A stretch of 64,000 bases of DNA, from the NCBI RefSeq assembly GCF_000013745.1, contig NC_007925.1, positions 496,001-560,000 on the forward strand, written 5' to 3'. Position 1 is the first letter of the stretch, and each line of letters begins with the position of its first letter. This stretch comes from Rhodopseudomonas_A palustris_F (lineage in GTDB: Bacteria > Pseudomonadota > Alphaproteobacteria > Rhizobiales > Xanthobacteraceae). Positions 9,947 to 18,106 of the stretch are shown one piece after another. The notes below the pieces were generated by a model. It did not search any database, had not been told where the DNA came from, and saw only the letters and a program-made list of their open reading frames with translations. Both the position numbers and the translations under genes were made by a program.

Positions 9947-11005
9947 TTGCCCAAAAGCGCATCGGATTCGCCTTCACTCGCTCCCCGCCGCAAACTCGAC
10001 CGCGAAAGCCAGACCCAGCCGGAGACCCAGGTGGTCGTCGCCTTCGACGACAATCGCGCGGTCTCGTCGCTGGTCGGCCCCTATGGCCAGAACCTGGCGC
10101 TGGTCGAGCGCCGGCTCGCCGTGGTGGTGGATTCGCGCGGCAACCACATCACCATCGCCGGCTCCCGCGAGGGCTGCGACGCCGCCCGACGGGTGCTCGA
10201 TACGCTCTATGAGCTCGCCACCCAAGGCCACGATCTGGCGCAGGGTGACGTCGAAGGCGCGATCCGCGCGGTGATCGCCCAAGGCTCGCTGTTCGAATTC
10301 GACGCCAAGCCGTCGAGTTCGGCGTTCGAGGCCATCAATTTGCGCAAACGCCCGGTGCGCGCCCGTACCGCGGCGCAGGATTCCTACATCCGCGCCTTGA
10401 AGCGTCACGAATTGGTGTTCGGCATCGGCCCGGCCGGCACCGGCAAGACCTGGCTTGCGGTGGCGCATGCCGCGCAATTGTTCGAGCGCAAGGAGGTCGA
10501 CAAGATCATCCTGACCCGCCCGGCGGTGGAAGCCGGCGAGCGGCTAGGTTTTCTGCCCGGCGACCTGAAAGAAAAAGTCGATCCATACCTGCGTCCGATC
10601 TACGACGCGTTGTATGATCTGATGGATTCGCGGATCGTCGAGAAGGCGCTGCAGAGCAACGAAATCGAGATCGCGCCACTGGCCTTCATGCGCGGCCGCA
10701 CGCTGACCAACGCCGCGATCATTCTCGACGAGGCGCAGAACACCACATCGATGCAGATGAAGATGTTTTTGACCCGACTCGGCGAAAACAGCCGAATGAT
10801 CGTCACCGGCGACCCCAGCCAGGTCGACCTGCCGAACGGCCAGACCTCGGGCCTCGCCGAAGCCGCCAAGCTTTTGGACGGCGTCGAGGGCATCGCCCAG
10901 GTGAAATTCACCGCCGGGGACGTGATCCGGCATGAGTTGGTGGCGCGCATCGTCGCCGCCTACGAGGGCGTGCCGCGCCCAGCGGCGAGCAAAAACGGGG
11001 GCTGA
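9947..11005 (+). CDS. PhoH-family ATPase (PhoH-like / YbeZ)
   Basis: A cytoplasmic P-loop ATPase of 352 residues. An N-terminal KH-like region precedes the PhoH domain, which has Walker A GPAGTGKT (161-168) and Walker B IILDEAQNTT. The start is a TTG at 9947, four bases after the miaB stop, with GGGAG about 9 bases upstream; no in-frame ATG gives a full-length protein. The PhoH/YbeZ partner of YbeY is implicated in rRNA and RNA metabolism, and the next gene is ybeY, as in Escherichia coli (ybeZ-ybeY-ybeX-lnt). Confidence 0.93.
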   Translation: MPKSASDSPSLAPRRKLDRESQTQPETQVVVAFDDNRAVSSLVGPYGQNLALVERRLAVVVDSRGNHITIAGSREGCDAARRVLDTLYELATQGHDLAQGDVEGAIRAVIAQGSLFEFDAKPSSSAFEAINLRKRPVRARTAAQDSYIRALKRHELVFGIGPAGTGKTWLAVAHAAQLFERKEVDKIILTRPAVEAGERLGFLPGDLKEKVDPYLRPIYDALYDLMDSRIVEKALQSNEIEIAPLAFMRGRTLTNAAIILDEAQNTTSMQMKMFLTRLGENSRMIVTGDPSQVDLPNGQTSGLAEAAKLLDGVEGIAQVKFTAGDVIRHELVARIVAAYEGVPRPAASKNGG

Positions 11006-11073
11006 CGCCGCAGCCCCGCGACCACGGCAGGCGTCCGTAATCCGGACATGCTTGCGAAGGACATTCCCGACTG

Positions 11074-11580
11074 ATGACCCGCTTTATTCCACCCGCGACC
11101 GAGGTTCTGATCGTCGCCGATTGCTGGCAGGCCGAAGCCGAGGCCGAGGCGATCGTGCTGCGCGCGATCGAGGCCGCGGCGGCGATGACCGACGCCGACA
11201 CCGCCGACGCCGAACTCGCGGTGATGCTCACCGACGACGCCGGCGTGCAGACCCTCAACGCCAATTGGCGCGGCATCGACAAGCCGACCAACGTGCTGTC
11301 GTTTCCGGCGCTGCAGCCGGAAGGCGACGCGCCCGACGACGCGCCGAAAATGCTCGGCGACATCGCGATCGCCTACCAGACCACGCGGCGCGAGGCCGAC
11401 GACGAAGGTAAGCCGTTCGACCATCACCTCAGCCACCTCGCGGTGCACGGCTTCCTGCATCTGGTCGGTTACGACCACGAGAAGGACGCCGAGGCCGAGG
11501 CGATGGAGAGTTTGGAACGCGAGATCCTGGCGCAGCTCGGCGTGCCGGATCCCTATGCCGACCAGGACCGGGTGAATTGA
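11074..11580 (+). CDS. ybeY: Endoribonuclease YbeY, 16S rRNA 3' end maturation
   Basis: A zinc-dependent endoribonuclease of 168 residues acting in 16S rRNA maturation and ribosome quality control. The metal-binding signature HxxxHxxxxxH is visible as H125, H129 and H135 within HGFLHLVGYDH, and the upstream NVLSFP element is also conserved. It lies between the phoH-like gene and the CorC-like gene, only one base before the latter, so the genes are very probably co-transcribed. Confidence 0.96.
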   Translation: MTRFIPPATEVLIVADCWQAEAEAEAIVLRAIEAAAAMTDADTADAELAVMLTDDAGVQTLNANWRGIDKPTNVLSFPALQPEGDAPDDAPKMLGDIAIAYQTTRREADDEGKPFDHHLSHLAVHGFLHLVGYDHEKDAEAEAMESLEREILAQLGVPDPYADQDRVN

Positions 11581-11581
11581 C

Positions 11582-12844
11582 ATGCCGGATCCCGACCCAG
11601 CGCAAGACAATCCCGTGAGCGACACGATGCCAAGTAGTAGCAGTCTTCCCGCGGTGGTGCATCAGGGCGACGTGATGCGGCCGGCCGCCGACAATTGGCT
11701 GCTGCGGGCGATCCGCACGCTGTTCGGCTGGAAGCCGGGCTCGGTGCGCGAGGACCTGCAGGTGGTACTCGATGCTACCACGCCGGACGACACCGGCTTC
11801 TCGGCGATCGAGCGCACCATGCTGCGCAACATTCTCGGTCTGCACGAACGGCGGATCGCCGACGTCATGGTGCACCGCGCCGACATCGTCGCGATCAAGC
11901 AGGACATCACGCTCGGCGAACTGATGGGGCTGTTCGAGAGCGCCGCGCATTCCCGCCTGGTGGTTTACAACGAAACCCTCGACGATCCGGTCGGCATCGT
12001 CCACATCCGCGATCTGTTGGCCTACATGACGGCGCGGGCGCGCGACGAACTACCGAGCAAGAGCAAGGCGTCGAGCAAGGCGGCGGCCGCTGCGACCCCT
12101 GCCGCAGCCGTCAAGACTTCGCCGGCCAAGACGTCGCCGGCCAAGACGTCGCCCGGCAAATCCTCGCGCAAGAAACCCTCGCCCAATAGCCTCGATCTGC
12201 GCGCCATCGACCTCAAGATCCCGCTCACCGAGACCGGGATCATCCGCAAGCTGCTCTACGTGCCCCCCTCGATGCGGGCGATCGATCTGTTGGCGCAGAT
12301 GCAGGCGTCGCGGATTCATCTGGCGCTGGTGGTCGACGAATATGGCGGCACCGACGGCCTGGTTTCGATCGAAGACATCGTCGAGCAGATCGTCGGCGAG
12401 ATCGACGACGAGCACGACAGCGCCGAGCCGCCGTCGATCGTGCGGCAGGCCGACAACTCCTTCATCGCCGACGCCCGCGCCAGCCTCGAGGACGTCCGCC
12501 AGGTGATCGGCGAGGACTTCGTCACCGGCGAGGCCGGCGAGGAGGTCGAGACGCTGGGCGGCTATCTGGTCACCCATGTCGGACGCCTGCCGGTGCGCGG
12601 CGAAGTGATCTCCGGCCCCGGCAACTACGAGATCGAAGTGCTCGACGCCGACCCGCGCCGGGTCAAGCGGCTGCGCATCGGCGTCCGCAAGGAACGCCCG
12701 GCCCCGCGGCAACGCGAATTGCGCCGGCGCGACGCGCCGAACGAGCCCGGTCCAGCGCAGGGCAACGAGCCCGGTCCGCCTCAGGGCAACGACAATGCCA
12801 ATGTCGGCCCGGCCACGCCGGGCGACGGAGTCGGCTCGCCGTGA
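11582..12844 (+). CDS. Hemolysin/CorC (YbeX-like) CBS-domain protein with Lys/Ala-rich insertion
   Basis: A 420-residue protein with two CBS domains and a C-terminal CorC_HlyC domain, without the DUF21 membrane domain, so YbeX-like. Between the CBS motifs sits a low-complexity insert of about 45 residues rich in Lys, Ser, Ala and Pro, including three KTSPxK units encoded by near-identical 15-base repeats at 12115-12160. The C-terminus has another short repeat (NEPGPAQG, NEPGPPQG). YbeX homologues are tied to ribosome metabolism and magnesium homeostasis. The stop overlaps the lnt GTG by four bases. Confidence 0.9.
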   Translation: MPDPDPAQDNPVSDTMPSSSSLPAVVHQGDVMRPAADNWLLRAIRTLFGWKPGSVREDLQVVLDATTPDDTGFSAIERTMLRNILGLHERRIADVMVHRADIVAIKQDITLGELMGLFESAAHSRLVVYNETLDDPVGIVHIRDLLAYMTARARDELPSKSKASSKAAAAATPAAAVKTSPAKTSPAKTSPGKSSRKKPSPNSLDLRAIDLKIPLTETGIIRKLLYVPPSMRAIDLLAQMQASRIHLALVVDEYGGTDGLVSIEDIVEQIVGEIDDEHDSAEPPSIVRQADNSFIADARASLEDVRQVIGEDFVTGEAGEEVETLGGYLVTHVGRLPVRGEVISGPGNYEIEVLDADPRRVKRLRIGVRKERPAPRQRELRRRDAPNEPGPAQGNEPGPPQGNDNANVGPATPGDGVGSP

Positions 12845-14445
12845 CGCTGGCGCGGGTTCTCCGCAGCATCGGCATGAGCATCATTCTGGCCTGGGGATGG
12901 AAGCGCGCCGCCATCGCGCTATCCGCCGGCGCGCTATCCTCGCTGGCGATGGCGCCGATCAACGCCTGGCCGGTGTTGTTCGTCACCTTCCCGGTGCTGG
13001 TCTGGTTGATCGATGGCGCCGGCGCCGGGCGCTGGCGCGGGGTGGGCGCCGCGGCGCTGACCGGCTGGTGGTTCGGCTTCGGTTATTTCGTCCCGGGACT
13101 GTATTGGATCGGCTACGCGTTCCTGGTCGACGCACCGACCTTCGGCTGGCTGTTGCCGGTCGCGGTGTGCGGGCTGCCGGCCTACCTGGCGCTGTTCACC
13201 GCGCTCGGCGCGGCGCTGGCGCGGCTGTTGTGGACCAAGGATGCCACGCGGGTGCTGGCGCTCGCCGTCAGTCTGACGATCGGCGAATGGCTGCGCGGAC
13301 ATTTGCTCACCGGCTTTCCGTGGAACGCCTTCGGCTATGCGCTGACCGAGCCGCTGGCGCTCGCGCAGACTGTGTCGGTTATCGGACTTTGGGGAATGAC
13401 CTTTGTCGCCGTGGCGATCTTTGCCAGTCCCGCGGTGCTGCTCGACGACGGTGCCGCGACGCGCCGGCCCTGGCTGGCGCCGGCGGCGGCGCTGACCGTA
13501 CTGATCGCGATGGCGGCTTACGGCATGATCCGGCTGTCGCTGGAGCCGACCGCAACGGTGGCCAACGTTCGGCTGCGCATCATGCAGCCCAATTTGCAGC
13601 AGGACGTCCGCTTCAACTACGCCGCCAAGGCGGAGGTCATGCGCAAGTACTTGGCGCTGTCGGACCGCGCCACCGGGCCGCAGACCACCGGCGTGCGCGA
13701 CGCGACTATTTTGATCTGGCCGGAATCGGCGTTTCCGTTCTTCCTCGCCCGCGAAGCCGACGCCATGGCGCAGATCGCCGACCTGTTGCCGAAGGACACC
13801 ATCCTGATCACCGGCTCGGTGCGCGCGCCGGAGCTGCCGCCGGGGACGCGGATAACCCGCGCTTATAACTCGATTTACGCGATCGATCACGACGGCAGCA
13901 TTTTGTCGGTTTATGACAAACTGCATCTGGTGCCGTTCGGCGAGTTTCTGCCGTATCAAGATTTGATGGAGAAGATCGGCTTCGTTCAACTAACCAAGGT
14001 GCAGGGCGGATTTATTCCGGGCGATCGACGCCGTGCCATCGATTTGCCTCATGCGCCGCGGGTGTTGCCGCTGATCTGTTACGAGGCGGTGTTTCCTGAC
14101 GAACTGGGATCGCGCGAGGGGGTCGGCTGGATCGTCAATCTGACCAACGACGGCTGGTTTGGTATCAGCAGCGGGCCGTATCAGCATCTGCAACAAACCC
14201 GCGTCCGCGCCATCGAGCAGGGACTACCGATCGTTCGCGCAGCGAACAGTGGCATTTCTGCGGTAATCGATCCGCTCGGCCGCATCGTCGCACGGCTTGA
14301 TCTCGGCGTCGAAGGCGTGCTGGATTCGGCTTTGCCGGCAGCGAGAAAACCCACCTTGTATGCGCGTTTCGGCAATATTCCCGCGGTGATAATCATCGCG
14401 CTGACGATGATAGTTGTGCTCCGTCGCCGCCTGGCGAACTCGTAA
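12841..14445 (+). CDS. lnt: Apolipoprotein N-acyltransferase
   Basis: An inner-membrane enzyme of 534 residues that adds the third acyl chain to lipoproteins. The N-terminal half has several membrane segments, and a nitrilase-like periplasmic domain follows. The catalytic triad is intact: E295 in WPESAFPF, K360 in YDKLHLVPFGEF and C413 in LICYEAVFPDE. It begins with GTG inside the stop of the CorC-like gene, giving a four-base overlap. This completes the phoH-ybeY-corC-lnt block. Confidence 0.95.
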   Translation: MTLARVLRSIGMSIILAWGWKRAAIALSAGALSSLAMAPINAWPVLFVTFPVLVWLIDGAGAGRWRGVGAAALTGWWFGFGYFVPGLYWIGYAFLVDAPTFGWLLPVAVCGLPAYLALFTALGAALARLLWTKDATRVLALAVSLTIGEWLRGHLLTGFPWNAFGYALTEPLALAQTVSVIGLWGMTFVAVAIFASPAVLLDDGAATRRPWLAPAAALTVLIAMAAYGMIRLSLEPTATVANVRLRIMQPNLQQDVRFNYAAKAEVMRKYLALSDRATGPQTTGVRDATILIWPESAFPFFLAREADAMAQIADLLPKDTILITGSVRAPELPPGTRITRAYNSIYAIDHDGSILSVYDKLHLVPFGEFLPYQDLMEKIGFVQLTKVQGGFIPGDRRRAIDLPHAPRVLPLICYEAVFPDELGSREGVGWIVNLTNDGWFGISSGPYQHLQQTRVRAIEQGLPIVRAANSGISAVIDPLGRIVARLDLGVEGVLDSALPAARKPTLYARFGNIPAVIIIALTMIVVLRRRLANS

Positions 14446-14588
14446 GCGATAAGCGCAACTCGTAGTCTCGGATAAGTAAAAACGAGCAAACTGCTTGCCG
14501 GCAAGGCAGTAACAACCGGCGTATGCAAATTCACAACTGTTGATCTGGCGAAATTAACCGCAAAAATCATTCAGGTGTTTGCACGGAT

Positions 14589-14618
14589 TTGACGCGGCGA
14601 TTATTTAGGGCGTATTCC
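14589..14618 (+). promoter_or_regulatory. Candidate sigma-70 promoter for the XRE regulator
   Basis: TTGACG (14589-14594) is followed 18 bases later by TATTCC (14613-14618), about 50 bases before the ATG at 14669. The preceding region is AT-richer than its surroundings. This is a motif match only. Confidence 0.4.
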
Positions 14619-14668
14619 ACCTCGTGCACGCGAATGGTTTTGCGCGCGATTTCCAAGGAGTGCGTACG

Positions 14669-15085
14669 ATGTCGACTAAAGCGCCCAACCCTGTTGACAA
14701 ATATGTCGGCAGCCGTGTGCGCATGCGGCGCATCATGCTCGGCATGAGTCAGGAAAAACTTGGCGAAGCGCTCGGGCTGACGTTCCAGCAAGTTCAGAAA
14801 TACGAAAAGGGCACCAACCGCGTTGGCGCCAGCCGCATCCAGCAGATCTCCGAGATTCTGCAGGTGCCGGTGTCGTTCTTGTTCGAAGGAGGTCCGGGTG
14901 GTCTGGCCAAAGCCGACGGTTTCGCCGAAGCGGCGTCGCCGGCCTATGTGTCGGATTTTCTCGCCACCTCCGAAGGCCTGGCGCTGACCCGCGCGTTCAC
15001 GCGGATCACCGATTCCAAGCTGCGTCGAAGCATCGTCGATCTGGTCGAACAGATCGCCTCGCGCGAAGCGCCCGATCAACGCTGA
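14669..15085 (+). CDS. XRE-family (Cro/CI-type) transcriptional regulator
   Basis: A 138-residue DNA-binding protein with an N-terminal helix-turn-helix (RMRRIMLGMSQEKLGEALGL followed by FQQVQKYEKGTNRVGASRI, about residues 18-60). The C-terminal part is helical and of unknown role. The frame is open further upstream, but AAGGAG at 14655-14660 sits 8 bases before the ATG at 14669. Highly similar regulators lie after lnt in many Rhizobiales; their targets are poorly known. Confidence 0.9.
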   Translation: MSTKAPNPVDKYVGSRVRMRRIMLGMSQEKLGEALGLTFQQVQKYEKGTNRVGASRIQQISEILQVPVSFLFEGGPGGLAKADGFAEAASPAYVSDFLATSEGLALTRAFTRITDSKLRRSIVDLVEQIASREAPDQR

Positions 15086-15097
15086 CACCCAACGTCT

Positions 15098-15118
15098 TAG
15101 AGTTCGCAATGAACTCTA
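15098..15118 (+). terminator. Hairpin after the XRE regulator
   Basis: A perfect 8-bp stem TAGAGTTC / GAACTCTA with a five-base loop starts 12 bases after the stop codon. No T tract follows, so it may protect the mRNA end or need Rho to terminate. Confidence 0.4.
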
Positions 15119-15290
15119 GCGACCCAGCCTGACCGCGCACGCGCGGTTCGGCACCCACCTCGGCATCGATTGGTTTTCGCATGCCCGGCGGCACCGCCGC
15201 TTAGAACAATTCCAAATTTTGCCGATCGCGTCCGGGCGTTGTAGATTCGCCGCGCCATCCGAATCCGCTCACCCTGCGCAGCGCCAGCCC

Positions 15291-16046
15291 ATGCCCGATC
15301 CCCGTGACGACGACGAAGCCGCGACCGCGATGCCCGAGCGGGCCTTCTTCGGACGCCGCAAGGGCCACAAGCTGCGCAGCCATCAGGCAGATTTGATCGC
15401 GGAGCTGTTGCCGCGACTGTCGTTCGATCTCGGCGCGCCGGCGCCGGCCCGGCTCGAGACGTTGTTCGCATCCGGGATCGCCGAGGTTCGGCTGGAGATC
15501 GGGTTCGGCGGCGGCGAGCATCTGATTGCCGAAGCGCTGGCGCATCCGACCACCGGCTTCATCGGCTGCGAGCCCTACGTCAACGGCATGGCGAAAATCC
15601 TCGCCCAGATCGAGGCTCGCGAACTCGGCAACATCCGCCTGTTCGCCGGCGACGCCGCCGAACTGCTGGCATGGGCGCCGCCGGCATCGCTGGCGCGGGT
15701 CGACCTGATCCATCCCGATCCGTGGCCGAAACGGCGGCACTGGAAACGGCGCTTCGTGCAGGATACCAGCGTGGCGGCGATGGCCCGGGTGTTGCATGAG
15801 GACGGCGAGTTTCGCTTCGTCAGCGACATCGACGATTACTGCGCCTGGACGCTGGCGCACCTGCTGCGGTCGAAGGAGTTTTGCTGGACCGCGGAGCGGG
15901 CCTGCGATTGGCAATTGCCGTTCGCCGGCTACACCATGACCCGCTATGGCCGCAAAGCCGAACGCGAGGGCCGCCGCGCCGCCTATCTGCACTTCCGTCG
16001 CGCCGCCGCGGCGCCAAACGATCGGGCCAAGGCCGGCGAGTTGTGA
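15291..16046 (+). CDS. trmB: tRNA (guanine-N7-)-methyltransferase
   Basis: A SAM-dependent methyltransferase of 251 residues that makes m7G46 in tRNA. The SAM motif is EIGFGGGEH, followed by FIGCEPYVNGMAK; the TrmB signature DLIHPDPWPKRRHWKRRFV is clear. The frame is open from 15219, but the ATG at 15291 gives a normal TrmB N-terminus. A short acidic N-terminal extension (PDPRDDDEA) precedes the conserved FFGRRKGHKLR. Confidence 0.95.
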   Translation: MPDPRDDDEAATAMPERAFFGRRKGHKLRSHQADLIAELLPRLSFDLGAPAPARLETLFASGIAEVRLEIGFGGGEHLIAEALAHPTTGFIGCEPYVNGMAKILAQIEARELGNIRLFAGDAAELLAWAPPASLARVDLIHPDPWPKRRHWKRRFVQDTSVAAMARVLHEDGEFRFVSDIDDYCAWTLAHLLRSKEFCWTAERACDWQLPFAGYTMTRYGRKAEREGRRAAYLHFRRAAAAPNDRAKAGEL

Positions 16047-16278
16047 GCCTCAGCCCGGTTTCGGGAAAAGATCACGCCGGTCAAGAAGCGACAGCAGGCT
16101 GCCGAGGAGGAGCGTCATCCTGCTCTCGCCCGCGGCGCGCGGTGATCAGCCGGCGCCGGCGCGCCGCAAAGCGGCCGCCTGGGAACCGGTTTGCTTGCTG
16201 CGTTGTTGGGCTGGGCTCGCCCAATTCGGCGACCTCCCCGCGGCCGCGGGACGTCTTGAAAGCACAGGGACGATCGAT

Positions 16279-16671
16279 GTGACGCCGAACCTGCTTGGCG
16301 ATACCTACCGCGACTACATCGCCTGCCTCAATCAGCAGGACTGGGCGAAGCTCGACTACTTCGTCGATCACGAGGTGATCCACAATGGTCAGCCGATCGG
16401 GTTGCGCGGTTACCTTGAGATGCTGCAGGGAAACTATCGGGAGATTCCCGATCTGCTATTCAAGATAGAGCTCTTGATCTGCGATCCGCCCCGCGTGGCG
16501 AGCCGGCTCCGCTTCGACTGTGCACCGCGAGGAGAATTCCTCGGTGTTGCGGTCAACGGACGGCGCGTCAGCTTCGCCGAAAACGTGTTCTATGAATTTG
16601 CCGAAGCCAAGATCGTGCGGGTCTGGTCGGTGATCGACAAGGCCGCGATCGAAGCCCAGCTTGCCGGCTGA
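16279..16671 (+). CDS. NTF2-fold SnoaL-like / ester cyclase family protein
   Basis: A 130-residue protein resembling SnoaL-like ester cyclases: YRDYIACLNQQDWAKLDYFV, then VIHNGQPIGLRGYLEML, and a C-terminal strand pair GRRVSFAENVFYEFAEAKIV and VWSVIDKAAIEAQ. These small alpha+beta barrels bind diverse hydrophobic ligands; no substrate can be given. The start is taken as the GTG at 16279 with AGGGA about 9 bases upstream, because the open frame further upstream is low-complexity and overlaps trmB. Confidence 0.75.
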   Translation: MTPNLLGDTYRDYIACLNQQDWAKLDYFVDHEVIHNGQPIGLRGYLEMLQGNYREIPDLLFKIELLICDPPRVASRLRFDCAPRGEFLGVAVNGRRVSFAENVFYEFAEAKIVRVWSVIDKAAIEAQLAG

Positions 16672-16690
16672 CGCGGTGCGGTGCCGCCGC

Positions 16691-17776
16691 TTACGCGCCG
16701 GGCTCGCGCATCCGCCAGAAATTCAGCACCCGCAGCGCCGTGGTCGGCGCCAGCCGCTGGAAGTTCAGCCGCGCCTCCTCGATGTCCGGCGCCGACGGCG
16801 AACGGCCCGGCCCGAACCGAAGCCCGATCAGCGCCCGCACCGTCGCCCATTCGATGCCGATCGATTTGCCGAGAATCAGAATGGGGTCCTGGCGTTCGCC
16901 CATCAACAGCTGGTCCAGCGTGCGGATCCGAACCCCGGACATCGCCGACAGCGCAGCGACGGATTCCTCGTAACGGTGGGTTCGGGCGAAGCCGAGCAGC
17001 GCGGCTTCGTTCAGCGCGCCGTCGTTGTGCAGGCTGACGATCAGCCGCTGCGCCGGCGCAAAGTCGCGAACCACCGCGACATGGCCCGGGGCCGAGGCCA
17101 GTTCGCTCATCGCGCGGTTGATGGCGATCTTCGCGGCGGGCTTGGCGATCTCGAACAGTCGCTGCCGCACCACGTCGACGGAGGCGGCCAACAGATCCTT
17201 CAGCACCGGCGCCGGCAGGTCCTCGCGCTGGCCGATCGTCACCGCGAGCATGTCGTCCAGTCCGGCGCGCCGCACCAGGCCGGAATAGCCGACCGGAGAG
17301 AAATCAGCGCCGGCGTTGCCGGCCAGCCGACGCACCACCGCGCCGTCGCCGCGCACCACGATCACGTCGGTCAGCGGCGGCGACAGGGTCGGCCGCTGCG
17401 CGATCGCCAGCAGGTGGGATTGCCCGCGCAACTGCGCGATCTCGATCAGGGTGTGGTCGTCGATCAGCAGCGACCGGCTCAGCAAAGGGCCGGCGACGCG
17501 GACCTCCTCGTCCCGCGCCAGGTTGCGGACCAGAACCGGCGGCGCGTTGCTTAGCGCCGCCAGCCGTTCGGACAACTCGCCGCGGACCTCGATTCCGGTC
17601 TGCGGCACCAGCGTGGCGAACACCCCATCGAACAAGTTGACGTGATCGGCGTGAAAATTATCCGCGCCGGCGACGAACAGCTCGGCGATGCGCCGCACCG
17701 CGTCGGCGCGACGGCCGGGATCGCCATGCTTGACGATATCATCCAGACCGGGAAACAGAGTATCGGCAAAGGGCAT
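16691..17776 (-). CDS. DUF2336 domain protein
   Basis: A soluble protein of about 361 residues of the DUF2336 family, common in Rhizobiales and Caulobacterales. Typical features are the N-terminal PGLDDIVKHGDPGRRADAVRRIAELF and the helical repeat-like LVRNLARDEEVRVAGPLLSRS. The family has HEAT-like helices and no proven biochemical role. It is the only minus-strand gene between trmB and rimP. The start is uncertain: ATG 17776 is used, but GTG 17785 and TTG 17812 are in frame. Confidence 0.8.
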   Translation of the reverse strand: MPFADTLFPGLDDIVKHGDPGRRADAVRRIAELFVAGADNFHADHVNLFDGVFATLVPQTGIEVRGELSERLAALSNAPPVLVRNLARDEEVRVAGPLLSRSLLIDDHTLIEIAQLRGQSHLLAIAQRPTLSPPLTDVIVVRGDGAVVRRLAGNAGADFSPVGYSGLVRRAGLDDMLAVTIGQREDLPAPVLKDLLAASVDVVRQRLFEIAKPAAKIAINRAMSELASAPGHVAVVRDFAPAQRLIVSLHNDGALNEAALLGFARTHRYEESVAALSAMSGVRIRTLDQLLMGERQDPILILGKSIGIEWATVRALIGLRFGPGRSPSAPDIEEARLNFQRLAPTTALRVLNFWRMREPGA

Positions 17777-17899
17777 GGGCAACACGGCATGAGCGAGTGA
17801 ATTGTTGAACAAAATCTAGACCATCCGAATGAAGGAAGAGTTAGATTCGGGGCCGCGCCGGAACGCCGAAAATCGCCGGTTCCGGCGCCGCGCGGCCCT

Positions 17900-17928
17900 T
17901 GCTGCTGGTTGCGCGATCGGTTATATTC
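17900..17928 (+). promoter_or_regulatory. Candidate promoter for the rimP-nusA operon
   Basis: TTGCTG (17900-17905), a 17-base spacer, and TATATT (17923-17928) form a good sigma-70-like promoter. It lies in the divergent gap between the DUF2336 gene and rimP, about 180 bases before the rimP ATG and 35 bases before a terminator-like hairpin. Confidence 0.6.
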
Positions 17929-17962
17929 ACCGTGAGTTTGGTATCTCATACAGGCTGTATTG

Positions 17963-17993
17963 AGAGTGGGCCCTCCCGGACCCGCTCTTTTTT
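17963..17993 (+). terminator. Terminator-like hairpin in the rimP leader (possible attenuator)
   Basis: AGAGTGGG (17963-17970) pairs with CCCGCTCT (17981-17988) with one G-U pair, and CC/GG extends the stem inwards; six T residues follow. An upstream arm, CTCATAC with GTATTGAG (ending at 17964), overlaps the first bases of the terminator stem, so two folds may compete. The transcript from the candidate promoter would end here as an RNA of about 60 nt unless read through into rimP. Confidence 0.6.
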
Positions 17994-18106
17994 ATTACCT
18001 GCAGCACCCCCACGCGGGGACGGGATGCCGGCGATTTCTTTCGAACGCCCGTGGCGGCGCCTGACCCAAAAACCCAATGCCCGACAGATTGCACCTGACC
18101 CTGGAT

